A DNA stretch of 64,000 nt from Streptomyces albiflavescens (GTDB lineage Bacteria; Actinomycetota; Actinomycetes; Streptomycetales; Streptomycetaceae): assembly GCF_014645835.1 (NCBI RefSeq), contig NZ_BMMM01000019.1, positions 1 through 64,000 on the forward strand. The letters are read 5' to 3'. This document shows positions 9,013-18,259 of the stretch, in pieces. The notes under the pieces are model-generated. The model was not told where the DNA came from. It saw only the letters and a list, made by a program, of their open reading frames with translations, and ran no database searches. How positions within the stretch are numbered: position 1 is the first letter of the stretch; every line of letters starts with the position of its first letter. Both the position numbers and the translations under genes were made by a program.

Positions 9013-11825
9013 CACTCCTCAAGGAACCCGACTTCGGAACCCCGGAAAGGCCCGGCCCCGCGACGGTGTCGGTGGAGGTGGACGGCCTGCCGGTGACCGT
9101 CCCGGAGGGCACGTCGGTGATGCGCGCCGCCGCGCAGGCCGGCGTCGACATACCGAAACTGTGCGCCACCGACAGCCTGGAGCCCTTCGGCTCCTGCCGG
9201 CTGTGCGTGGTGGAGATCGACGGCCGGCGCGGCACTCCGGCGTCCTGCACCACACCCTGCGCCGACGGGATGAAGGTGAGCACCCAGACGCCGAAGGTGG
9301 AGAAGCTCCGCCAGGGTGTCATGGAGCTCTACATCTCCGACCATCCGCTGGACTGTCTCACCTGCCCGGCCAACGGCGACTGCGAACTGCAGGACATGGC
9401 CGGCGTGGTCGGGCTGCGGCAGGTCCGGTACGGCTACGAGGGCGAGAACCATCTCGACGCCGAGAAGGACACGTCGAACCCCTACTTCGACTTCGACCCC
9501 TCCAAGTGCATCGCCTGCTCCCGCTGTGTGCGGGCCTGTGGCGAGGTGCAGGGCACGTTCGCGCTGACCATCGAGGGGCGCGGCTTCGACTCCAAGGTCT
9601 CGGCGGGCGCCGGCGAGACCTTCATGGACTCCGAGTGCGTCTCCTGCGGAGCCTGTGTGCAGGCCTGCCCGACCTCGACGCTCCAGGAGAAGTCGGTCGT
9701 CGAACTCGGCATGCCGACCCGCTCGGTGGTCACCACCTGCGCGTACTGCGGTGTCGGCTGCTCGTTCAAGGCCGAACTGCGCGGCGACGAGCTGGTCCGG
9801 ATGGTGCCGTACAAGGACGGCGGAGCGAACGAGGGCCACTCCTGTGTGAAGGGCAGGTTCGCCTTCGGCTACGCCACGCACCCCGACCGGGTGCTCAAGC
9901 CCATGGTCCGGGACACGATCACCGACCCCTGGCGCGAGGTCGAGTGGGACGAGGCGATCGGTACGGTCGCCCGGCGGATGCGCGCCATCCAGGACCGGCA
10001 CGGATCGAGTGCGATCGGCGCCATCACCTCGTCGCGCTGCACGAACGAAGAGGTCTACGTCGTCCAGAAGATGGTGCGCGCGGCCTTCGGCAACAACAAC
10101 GTCGACACCTGCGCCCGCGTGTGCCACTCGCCGACGGGATACGGGCTCAAGCAGACCTTCGGCGAGTCGGCCGGCACCCAGGACTTCCGTTCGGTGGCCG
10201 AGGCCGACGTGATCATGGTGATCGGGGCCAACCCCACGGACGGGCACCCGGTGTTCGCCTCCCGGATGAAGCGCCGGCTGCGCGAGGGCGCGAAGCTCAT
10301 CGTGGTCGACCCGCGCCGCATCGACCTGGTGCGCTCGCCGCACATCGAGGCCCAGCACCACCTCCAGCTCAGGCCGAGCACCAACGTCGCCGTGGTCAAT
10401 GCCATGGCGCACGTGGTGGTCACCGAGGGTCTGGTCGACCGGTCCTTCGTCGACCAGCGGTGCGAAGGGTTCGACGAGTGGGCGGAGTTCATCGCCCGCC
10501 CGGAGAACAGCCCCGAGGTCGCCGAATCGATCACCGGGGTGCCGGCCGAGGAGCTGCGGGCCGCCGCCCGGCTGTACGCGGAGGCACCCAACGGCGCCAT
10601 CTACTACGGCCTCGGCGTCACCGAGCACAGCCAGGGCTCGACCATGGTCATGGGCATGGCCAATCTCGCGATGGCGTGCGGCAACATCGGCCGTGACGGC
10701 GTCGGCGTGAACCCGTTGCGCGGTCAGAACAACGTGCAGGGCTCCTGCGACATGGGCTCATTCCCGCACGAACTGCCCGGCTACCGGCACGTCTCCGACG
10801 ACGCCGTGCGCACCGTGTTCGAGAACCTCTGGGGCGGCACCCTCCTGGCCGAGCCCGGACTGCGTATCCCCAACATGTTCGACGCCGCGATCGACGGAAC
10901 CTTCCGCGGTCTGTTCGTGCACGGCGAGGACATCGCCCAGTCCGACCCCAACCTCAAGCACGTCACCGCCGCGCTGGAAGCCATGGAACTGGTGGTCGTG
11001 CAGGACCTGTTCCTCAATGAGACGGCCAAGTTCGCGCACGTCTTCCTGCCCGGCGCCTCCTTCCTGGAGAAGGACGGCACGTTCACCAACGCCGAGCGCC
11101 GGATCAACCGGGTGCGGGCGGTGATGAAGCCGAAGACGGGCAAGCACGAGTGGCAGATCGTGAGCGAGATCGCCACCGCCATGGGCTACCCGATGTCGTA
11201 CGACCACCCGAGCCGGATCATGGACGAGATCGCCTCGGTCACGCCCACCTTCACCGGTGTGTCCTTCGAGGTGCTGGACAAGCTCGGCAGCGTCCAGTGG
11301 CCGTGCAACGAGTCGGCTCCGGAGGGCACGCCGATCATGCACGTCGACGAGTTCGTCCGGGGCAAGGGCAAGTTCGTGGTCACCGCCTTCGTGCCGACCA
11401 ACGAGCGCAGCACCCGGCGCTTCCCGCTGGTCCTGACCACGGGGCGGATCCTCAGCCAGTACAACGTCGGAGCGCAGACCCGGCGTACCGGCAACGTCGC
11501 GTGGCATCCCGAGGACATCCTGGAGCTGCACCCGCACGACGCCGAGGTGCGCGGCATCACGGACGGTGACCTGGTCACTCTGGCCAGCCGCGTCGGGCAG
11601 ACGACGCTGCGCGCGGAGATCTCCGACCGGATGCCGACCGGGGTCGTGTACACCACGTTCCATCACCCCGTGACGGGCGCCAACGTGGTGACCACCGAGA
11701 ACTCCGACTGGGCGACCAACTGCCCGGAGTACAAGGTGACCGCCGTGCAGGTCGGTCTCGCGCGCCCGCTCCAACAGGCGGACGCAGAGCCGACTTCGGA
11801 CGACCTGGTCACGGTGGTGGACTGA
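9009..11825 (+). CDS. fdsA: NAD-dependent formate dehydrogenase alpha subunit (bis-MGD catalytic subunit)
   Basis: This 938-residue protein oxidises formate to CO2. In order it has an N-terminal 2Fe-2S ferredoxin domain (CATDSLEPFGSCRLC), a His/Cys cluster (DHPLDCLTCPANGDCELQ), two 4Fe-4S motifs (CIACSRCVRAC and CVSCGACVQAC), the molybdopterin 4Fe-4S motif CAYCGVGCSFKAEL and the active-site CARVCHSPTGYG. The second Cys of that last motif is the Mo ligand, so selenocysteine is not used. A MopB C-terminal domain closes it. An open frame extends far upstream in antisense-like sequence, but ATG 9009 overlaps the fdsB stop and gives the family length. No FdhD/FdsC maturation gene is seen in the window. 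Confidence 0.95.
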
Positions 11826-11826
11826 G

Positions 11827-12039
11827 ATGACAGCCACCGTGCCACCGGAAAGCAGGATGGCGAACGACATCGCCGCCAACCTCCGACACCTGCCGGGGGA
11901 GCAGGCCGCCGAGGCGATCGCAGGCCATATCGGCAGGTTCTGGGACCCGCGCATGCGCAACCGGCTGTACGTGTTCGTCGACGCCGGAGCGGATGGTCTG
12001 GACCCCTTGGTGGTCGCGGCGGTGAAGCTGCTGCGCTGA
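11827..12039 (+). CDS. fdsD: Formate dehydrogenase delta subunit
   Basis: This 70-residue protein has the FdsD hallmarks: MANDIAANL, then IAGHIGRFWDPRMRNRL. It begins immediately after the fdsA stop. In known Fds enzymes this small subunit is needed for assembly or stability of the complex. It completes the G-B-A-D operon. Confidence 0.92.
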   Translation: MTATVPPESRMANDIAANLRHLPGEQAAEAIAGHIGRFWDPRMRNRLYVFVDAGADGLDPLVVAAVKLLR

Positions 12040-12134
12040 CCCGCTTGCGCAGGCCGGGCGGGAGACGGCCCGGCCTGCGGCGCGGCCTCACGATTTCGTA
12101 CTTCCGCACCTATGGACATCTGGATTCACTGGCT

Positions 12135-12147
12135 CATACCGTATGCA
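12135..12147 (+). promoter_or_regulatory. GntR-type operator upstream of the oxalate/formate antiporter
   Basis: CATAC-C-GTATGCA fits the island consensus. It lies about 60 bases before ATG 12206, so the antiporter can be controlled separately from fds. Confidence 0.7.
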
Positions 12148-12205
12148 ATCCCGGTGGGAGGGGAGGGAGCGCACACCAAGCTCTTTCACGCAAAGGAAGA
12201 CACGC

Positions 12206-13621
12206 ATGTCAGCAATGCCTCGAGTGGTTCCCCCTTCCTACCGGGAAGTCACCGACGCGAACGGCCGCGTGTACCGGATCGGAGAGAGCGACCGCTCCAT
12301 CCTGGGCAGGCCCCGGGCCTGGATGGTCTGGCTCCCGTGGTTCGCGATGATGGGTGTCAGTGTCTTTGAGTACGGCTACAGCTCCGCGGAGTCGACGCTG
12401 GAGAACGTCCACGGGTGGACGCTCACGGAGGCGTTCTGGATCGCCAGTATCTGGGCGGTCTTCCAGGCCGGGGTGGCCTTTCCCGCCGGCCGGCTGAGGG
12501 AGAAGGGAGTTGTTTCGGCCAAGACCGCCATGCTGACCGGTGCGCTCCTCTCCGGCCTGGGCATGGTGTCCCTCGCCCACTTCGGGAGCCCCGCCGTCGT
12601 GATCATCGGCTACTCGGTGCTGGGCGGCACGGGTGCGGGATTGGTGTACGCGACCTGCATCAACATGGTCGGCAAGTGGTATCCGGACAACAAGGGCGCC
12701 CGCACGGGCTTCGTCAACGGCGGCTTCGCCTACGGAACCCTGCCGTTCATCTTCGTCTTCAGCTACTGGTTCCACCCCGGGAACTTCAAGCTCGTGCTCG
12801 ACCTGATCGCGTTGTTCATGGTGGTCACCGTGGCCGTCTGCGGCATGTTCTTCAAGGACCCGCCGAAGAGCTGGTGGCCGCAGGACGTGGACCCGCTGAA
12901 CCGTGGCGCGAGCGAGGATGCCGCGCGGGTCGCCGGACGGCTGGCCAAGAACCCGCCCGCGGCACGCCAGTTCACCCCGATGGAGGCGATCCGGACCGGT
13001 CAGCTGCCGCTGATGTGGTTCGCGCTGGTGTGCATCGGCGGGGTGTCCCTCTTCGGCATCAACTTCCAGGTGCCGTTCGCCAAGAGCCTGGGTTTCGGGC
13101 CGCTGGTGGCCGCGTCCTCGGCGGGTGTGCTCGCCGTGGTCAACGGCGTCGGCCGGGCGGCCGTGGGCTGGCTCTCCGACACTCTGGGCCGCCGGCAGAC
13201 GCTGACGCTGGTGCTGCTGGTGGCAGGCGTGGCGCAGTTCGGCGTCCTGTGGTCCGGCAAGGCGCACAACGAACCCCTCTTCTTGTTCTTCGCCTTCCTG
13301 AACGGATTCGGCGGCGGCGCCTTCTACCCGCTGTTCGCCGCGCTCGTACCCGACTACTTCGGCGAGAACAACAACGCGCAGAACTACGGCCTGGTCTACA
13401 GCGCCAAACTGGTCGGTGGTGTCGGCGGCGGCGGTCTGGCCGCCTCCGTGATCAGCGCCTGGGGCTACACCGGCGGCTACACCCTGGCCGGAGGCATCGC
13501 CTTCCTCTCGGCGGCGATCACGATGTTCCTACGGCAACCCGGACGCAGGCGCGGGGAACCCAGCCTCGACCAGGAGGTCAGCACTATCCCCGCACAGACC
13601 CCCGCCGACGCGGCGCGTTGA
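12206..13621 (+). CDS. OFA-family MFS transporter (oxalate/formate antiporter-like)
   Basis: This 471-residue, 12-helix major facilitator is of the oxalate:formate antiporter family and is expected in the cytoplasmic membrane. It shows the Gly-rich helix GYSVLGGTGAGLVYATC, the cytoplasmic loop NMVGKWYPDNKGARTGF and GRAAVGWLSDTLGRRQT. ATG 12206 has AAAGGAAGA upstream. Exchange of external oxalate for internal formate is the family paradigm, although some relatives carry other anions. Its place directly after FdsGBAD and its own GntR box favour oxalate uptake or formate export. Confidence 0.9.
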   Translation: MSAMPRVVPPSYREVTDANGRVYRIGESDRSILGRPRAWMVWLPWFAMMGVSVFEYGYSSAESTLENVHGWTLTEAFWIASIWAVFQAGVAFPAGRLREKGVVSAKTAMLTGALLSGLGMVSLAHFGSPAVVIIGYSVLGGTGAGLVYATCINMVGKWYPDNKGARTGFVNGGFAYGTLPFIFVFSYWFHPGNFKLVLDLIALFMVVTVAVCGMFFKDPPKSWWPQDVDPLNRGASEDAARVAGRLAKNPPAARQFTPMEAIRTGQLPLMWFALVCIGGVSLFGINFQVPFAKSLGFGPLVAASSAGVLAVVNGVGRAAVGWLSDTLGRRQTLTLVLLVAGVAQFGVLWSGKAHNEPLFLFFAFLNGFGGGAFYPLFAALVPDYFGENNNAQNYGLVYSAKLVGGVGGGGLAASVISAWGYTGGYTLAGGIAFLSAAITMFLRQPGRRRGEPSLDQEVSTIPAQTPADAAR

Positions 13622-13716
13622 GCGGCCCGACCTCCTGTGCCCGTTCAACGCGCACTCCTGCAGCGCCTGCACCTCGCCCAACTCCTCTGAGGGCGTGCCT
13701 ACTCGGGGCCGGAGCA

Positions 13717-14706
13717 TCAGCCGCCGATGGCGGACATCGGGCGCTCGGGCTGCAGGAACGCCGGGTCGTCGAGCCCGGAGCCGGCCTTCTTGCCCCACAT
13801 CGCGGCGCGCCACAGCTCGGCGATGTGCTGATCGGACGCACCGGAACGTACCGCCGTACGCAGGTCGGACTCCTCGCGGGCGAACAGACAGTTGCGCACC
13901 TGCCCGTCGGCAGTGAGCCGGGTGCGGTCGCAGGCGCGGCAGAACGGCCGGGTGACCGAGGCGATCACCCCGACCCGGGCCGGTCCGCCGTCCACCAGCC
14001 AGCGTTCGGCGGGCGCGGAGCCGCGTATGGAGGACACCTCAGGGGTGAGGGTGAAGCGGGCGGAAAGTCTCTCGAGGATCTCGGCGGCGGTGACCATATC
14101 CCTGCGCTGCCAGCCGTGCTGGGCGTCCAGCGGCATCTGTTCGATGAAGCGCAGTTCGTAGTCGTGCTGAAGGGCCCAGCCGAGCAGGTCGCAGGCCTCG
14201 TCGTCGTTGATGTCGCGCATGAGTACCGAATTGACCTTGACTGGGGTGAGGCCGGCCTCGTGGGCTGCGGTCAGGCCGTCGATGACGTCGTGGTGCCGGT
14301 TGCGGCGGGTGAGGGTGTGGAAGACATCGGGACGCAGGGTGTCGAGGGAGACGTTGACCCGGTCCAGCCCGGCGGTGCGCAGAGCCTTGGCGGTGCGGGC
14401 CAGGCCGATACCGTTGGTGGTGAGGGAGAGCTTGGGACGCGGGTCGAGGGCGGCGCAGCGCTCGACGATGCCGACCAGGCCCGGGCGGAGCAACGGCTCG
14501 CCGCCGGTGAAGCGCACCTCGGTGACGCCCAGATCCGTCGCCGCGATCGAGACCAGTCGCACGATCTCGTCATCGGTGAGCAGTTCGGGCTTGGCCAGCC
14601 ACTGCAAGCCCTCTTCCGGCATGCAATACGTGCACCGCAGATTGCATCGGTCGGTCAGCGAAACCCGCAGATCGGTGGCGATCCGACCATAGGTATCGAT
14701 CAACAT
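13717..14706 (-). CDS. moaA: GTP 3',8-cyclase MoaA (molybdenum cofactor synthesis)
   Basis: This 329-residue radical-SAM enzyme performs the first step of molybdopterin synthesis. The SAM-cluster motif CNLRCTYC is near residue 22, the GGEPLLRPG block follows, and the second C-terminal cluster motif is FCRACDRTRL with a later Cys in RNCLF. The C-terminal Gly-Gly typical of MoaA is present (SAIGG). It lies between the antiporter and pntAB on the opposite strand from fds. Its presence here fits the need of two molybdoenzymes for cofactor; other Moa genes are not in the window. Confidence 0.95.
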   Translation of the reverse strand: MLIDTYGRIATDLRVSLTDRCNLRCTYCMPEEGLQWLAKPELLTDDEIVRLVSIAATDLGVTEVRFTGGEPLLRPGLVGIVERCAALDPRPKLSLTTNGIGLARTAKALRTAGLDRVNVSLDTLRPDVFHTLTRRNRHHDVIDGLTAAHEAGLTPVKVNSVLMRDINDDEACDLLGWALQHDYELRFIEQMPLDAQHGWQRRDMVTAAEILERLSARFTLTPEVSSIRGSAPAERWLVDGGPARVGVIASVTRPFCRACDRTRLTADGQVRNCLFAREESDLRTAVRSGASDQHIAELWRAAMWGKKAGSGLDDPAFLQPERPMSAIGG

Positions 14707-14740
14707 GGTTCCGTCTTTCCCTTGGGGCGACGTCGTGGTG

Positions 14741-14774
14741 GTGGGGCGGGTAAGCCGCGGCTTACCCGCCCCAC
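14741..14774 (-). terminator. Perfect palindromic terminator after pntAB
   Basis: A 17-base arm (14741-14757) is followed directly by its exact complement (14758-14774). It lies downstream of pntB and upstream of moaA on the minus strand, so it probably insulates the two units. Confidence 0.75.
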
Positions 14775-14808
14775 TGCCCAGTCAGCCGCGACGACATCCA
14801 CGAAGCTT

Positions 14809-14844
14809 GCGTCAGGCGCGTCAGGCGCGTCAGGCGCGTCAGGC
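14809..14844. repeat. Four tandem 9-bp repeats giving in-frame stop codons at the end of pntB
   Basis: GCGTCAGGC is repeated four times. Read on the minus strand the unit is TGA-CGC-GCC, so the pntB stop codon is followed by further in-frame TGA codons every third codon. Confidence 0.85.
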
Positions 14845-16311
14845 GGGCGTGGGCTGGGCTGTACGGGGGCCCGACCGCGGCGCCGCGGACCCGGAGTCCG
14901 CTGAGGTCAGCGCGCGCAGGATGTCCTCCACGCTCTGCTTGGCGTCACCGAAGAGCATGCTGCTGTTCTCGCGGAAGAACAGCGGGTTCTGCACGCCCGC
15001 GTAGCCCGAGGCCATGGACCGCTTGAAGACGATGACGTTCTCGGCCTCCCAGACCCGCAGCACGGGCATGCCGGCGATGGGGCTGGACGGGTCCTCGGTC
15101 GCCGCCGGGTTGACCGTGTCATTGGCACCGATGACCAGCACCACCGTGGTGTCGCCGAAGTCGTCGTTGATCTCGTCCATCTCCAGTACGACGTCGTAGG
15201 GCACCTTGGCCTCGGCCAGCAGCACGTTCATGTGTCCCGGAAGCCGTCCGGCGACCGGGTGCACGCCGAACCGCACCTCCACCCCGCGCTCGCGCAGGGC
15301 CCGGGTCAGTTCGGCCACCGGGTGCTGTGCCTGGGCCACCGCCATGCCGTACCCCGGGGTGATGATCACCGACGTGGCGCTCTCCAGCAGCTCCGCGGTC
15401 TCCTTGGCGCTGGTCTCGCGGTGCTCGCCCTGCTCGGTGTCGCCGCCTGCCACCGCCTCGACGCCGAATCCGCCCGCGATCACCGAGATGAAGGAACGGT
15501 TCATCGCCTTGCACATGATGTACGACAGATACGCGCCGGAGGAGCCGACCAGCGCGCCGGTGACGATGAGCAGGTTGTTGTTCAGCAGGAAGCCCGCCGC
15601 GGCTGCCGCCCACCCCGAGTAGCTGTTGAGCATCGAGACGACGACGGGCATGTCACCGCCGCCGATGGAGGCGACGAGGTGCCAGCCCAGCAGGAGCGCC
15701 AGGACGGTGACGGCGATCATGAGACCGAGGCTGGGGCTGATCGTGAACCAGATCGTCAGGGCCACGAAGGCGGCCAGCGCACCGAGGTTGAGGGCGTTCT
15801 TGCCCGGCAGCATCAGCGGGCGGGACTTGATCCGTGCCGACAGCTTCAGGTAGGCGATGATCGAGCCGGTCAAGGTGACCGCGCCGATGAAGATACCGAT
15901 GAACACCTCGGCGTGGTGGATGCCCAGCATGCCGGGGGCGATCCGGGTCTGCGCGGAGCCGTGCGCCTCGACCTCGAGGTAGCTGTTCCAGCCGATCAGC
16001 ACGGCCGCCAGGCCGACGAGGCTGTGCAGGACGGCGATGAGCTCCGGCATCTGGGTCATCTCCACCACGCGGGCCCGCCACAGGCCCACGGTGCCTCCGA
16101 TCACCGTCGCGACGATGATCAGCGTGACGGCGCCGGCCGAGATGTCCTGCGCGGCGCCGACGACGGTGGCGATCAGCGCCAGCGCCATACCGCTGATGCC
16201 GTAGGCCACGCCGGCGCGGGCGGTGCGGTGCTGGGAGAGTCCGGCCAGGCTGAAGATGAACAACAGCGCTGCGACGAGGTCGGCGGCCTTGGCTGCCGTA
16301 TGTGCGTTCAT
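14839..16311 (-). CDS. pntB: NAD(P) transhydrogenase subunit beta
   Basis: This 490-residue membrane subunit of proton-translocating transhydrogenase drives hydride transfer from NADH to NADP+. The N-terminal half has about nine hydrophobic helices. The C-terminal NADP domain shows ITPGYGMAVAQAQHPV, FGVHPVAGRLPGHMNVLLAEA and GANDTVNPAA. It follows pntA with a 6-base gap. In this island it would recharge NADPH from NADH made by formate dehydrogenase, useful for a reductive oxalyl-CoA branch or for biosynthesis during growth on a very oxidised substrate. Confidence 0.95.
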   Translation of the reverse strand: MNAHTAAKAADLVAALLFIFSLAGLSQHRTARAGVAYGISGMALALIATVVGAAQDISAGAVTLIIVATVIGGTVGLWRARVVEMTQMPELIAVLHSLVGLAAVLIGWNSYLEVEAHGSAQTRIAPGMLGIHHAEVFIGIFIGAVTLTGSIIAYLKLSARIKSRPLMLPGKNALNLGALAAFVALTIWFTISPSLGLMIAVTVLALLLGWHLVASIGGGDMPVVVSMLNSYSGWAAAAAGFLLNNNLLIVTGALVGSSGAYLSYIMCKAMNRSFISVIAGGFGVEAVAGGDTEQGEHRETSAKETAELLESATSVIITPGYGMAVAQAQHPVAELTRALRERGVEVRFGVHPVAGRLPGHMNVLLAEAKVPYDVVLEMDEINDDFGDTTVVLVIGANDTVNPAATEDPSSPIAGMPVLRVWEAENVIVFKRSMASGYAGVQNPLFFRENSSMLFGDAKQSVEDILRALTSADSGSAAPRSGPRTAQPTPA

Positions 16312-16317
16312 CGATCC

Positions 16318-17859
16318 TCAGCCTTTCGAGAACATGCCGAGCATGCGGCGGGTGACGGCGAATCCTCCGAAGATGTTCACGGTGGTCACCATGATCGCCA
16401 CGAACGACAGCACGGTGACGGCCGCCACCTCGTGGCCGATCTGCAGCAGCGCCCCGACCACCACGATCCCGGAGATCGCGTTGGTGACCGACATCAGCGG
16501 GGTGTGCAGGGCGTGGTGGACCTTTCCGATCACGTAGTAGCCGATGACCACGGCCAGCGCGAACACCGTGAAGTTGCCCACGAGCTGGGCCGGGGAGAAG
16601 GAGACGAGGAGGAACATCGCGATCATGCCGAGGGCGATCAGACCGTAGCGGGCGGCCGGCGAGAGGCGGGGCTCCTTCGCCTGCGGGGCCGCGGCCGGCG
16701 CGGCAGCCGGCCGCGCGGGCGCGGCCGACACCTGGACGGGCGGCGGCGGCCAGGTCTTCTCGCCATCCCGCACCACTGTCACGGACCGCTGCACGATGTC
16801 ATCGAAGTCCAGCGTCAGCTGCCCGTCCTTGGCGGGCGTGAGCAGCTTCAGCAGGTTGACGAGGTTGGTCCCGTACAGCTGCGATGCCTGGGCGGGCAGC
16901 CTGCCGGGGAGGTCGGTGTAGCCGATGATCGTCACGTCGTTGTCGGTGACGATCGTCTTCCCGGTGACCGTGCCCTCGACATTGCCGCCCTGCGCTGCGG
17001 CCATGTCCACGATGACGCTGCCGGGCTTCATGGACGCCACGTCCGCCGCCGTGATCAGCCGGGGTGCCGGGCGGCCGGGGATCAGCGCGGTGGTGATGAT
17101 GATGTCGACGTCCGCGGCCTGCTCGCTGTAGATCTCCGCGGCGCGCCGGTCGTACGCCTCGGACGTCGCCTTGGCGTAGCCGTCGGTGCCGGATTCCTGC
17201 TCCACCTCGACGGCGAGGAACTCACCGCCCAGCGAGCGGACTTGATCGGCGACCTCGGCCCGCGGATCGGTGGCCCGCACCACCGCGCCCAGGCTGCCGG
17301 CCGCGCCGATCGCCGCGAGACCGGCCACACCCGCACCGGCCACCAGGACCTTGGCGGGCGGCACCTTGCCTGCCGCGGTGACCTGGCCGGTGAAGAAGCG
17401 TCCGAAGACGTGAGCTGCCTCGATCACCGCCCGGTACCCGGCGATGTTGGCCATCGAGCTGAGTACGTCCATCGATTGGGCCCGGGAGATGCGGGGCACG
17501 GCGTCCATCGACAGGACGGTGATCGGCCGCCGTGCGAGCTCGTCCAGCAGGTCGGAGTTCAACGCGGGGGCGATCAGCCCCACCAGGGTCGCCCCGTCAC
17601 GCAGCCTCTCCATCTCCTCGTGCGAGGGCGCGTTGACCTTCAGGACGACATCCGCCTGCCAGGCGTCGTCGATCCGCGCGCCCGCCTCGGCGTAGGCCTC
17701 GTCGGAGAACCCCGAGGCCGTTCCGGCCTCCGATTCCACGATGACCTCGTAGCCGAGTCCCAGGAGCCGTCGGACGCTGTCCGGTGTGGCCGCCACCCGG
17801 GTCTCCCCGGCGGCGGACTCAGTGACGACACCGATCTGCTGTGGTGGTGAATCCAGCAT
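16318..17859 (-). CDS. pntA: NAD(P) transhydrogenase subunit alpha
   Basis: This 513-residue fused alpha subunit has an N-terminal NAD-binding domain I (residues ~1-380; AGAGVAGLAAIGAAGSLGAVV, ITAADVASMKPGSVIVDMAA) and a short membrane part with about four helices at the C terminus (SPAQLVGNFTVFALAVVIGY). AAAGGAGAGCA precedes ATG 17859. It is divergent from the PanE-family reductase with ~400 bases between. It forms the PntAB enzyme with the next gene. Confidence 0.95.
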   Translation of the reverse strand: MLDSPPQQIGVVTESAAGETRVAATPDSVRRLLGLGYEVIVESEAGTASGFSDEAYAEAGARIDDAWQADVVLKVNAPSHEEMERLRDGATLVGLIAPALNSDLLDELARRPITVLSMDAVPRISRAQSMDVLSSMANIAGYRAVIEAAHVFGRFFTGQVTAAGKVPPAKVLVAGAGVAGLAAIGAAGSLGAVVRATDPRAEVADQVRSLGGEFLAVEVEQESGTDGYAKATSEAYDRRAAEIYSEQAADVDIIITTALIPGRPAPRLITAADVASMKPGSVIVDMAAAQGGNVEGTVTGKTIVTDNDVTIIGYTDLPGRLPAQASQLYGTNLVNLLKLLTPAKDGQLTLDFDDIVQRSVTVVRDGEKTWPPPPVQVSAAPARPAAAPAAAPQAKEPRLSPAARYGLIALGMIAMFLLVSFSPAQLVGNFTVFALAVVIGYYVIGKVHHALHTPLMSVTNAISGIVVVGALLQIGHEVAAVTVLSFVAIMVTTVNIFGGFAVTRRMLGMFSKG

Positions 17860-18201
17860 TGCTCTCCTTTTCGGTCTTTTCCGACTGAAATCATGGCGGC
17901 GCTGCCGGCCGAATCGTTGCCCGCAACGCGACTGCTCCGGCCACCGGTTGCGACCTGGGCCTTCACCTGCCGGCGGACGTGCTCAGCGGCGCATGCCTCC
18001 TGACTGCGTAGTGGTCAAGATGCCCGGTCAGTACCGGCACGGTATGTACGGCGAAGCGGGTGAGGATGCTCGACGGCATGTGTATGTCGGCCACCTTCGT
18101 GAGGCGTTGGAGCCGGCTCGGGTCGACATCGGTCCGGGGTGGGCCCACTGCCCCGAGCGTGCATCTTTCTGCGAGGGGACTGTACATCCAGAATGGGTAC
18201 T

Positions 18202-18232
18202 GCATACAGTATCCACTCTGCATTCAGTATTC
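18202..18232 (+). promoter_or_regulatory. Two tandem GntR-type operators upstream of the PanE-family reductase
   Basis: GCATAC-A-GTAT (18202-18212) and GCATTC-A-GTATTC (18220-18232) lie 18 bases apart, about 30-60 bases before GTG 18260. The rest of the ~400-base pntA-panE intergenic region shows no further gene. Confidence 0.7.
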
Positions 18233-18259
18233 ACCCCCCTCGAATCGAGAGGAGCCGCC

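Noticed and set aside
14617..14636. GCATGCAATACGTGCA-like element inside moaA
   Set aside because: It resembles half of the GntR box but lies within coding sequence over conserved MoaA residues and lacks the paired arm.
15232..17850. Long plus-strand open frame (872 codons) opposite pntAB
   Set aside because: It is antisense to two conserved transhydrogenase genes and has no domain.
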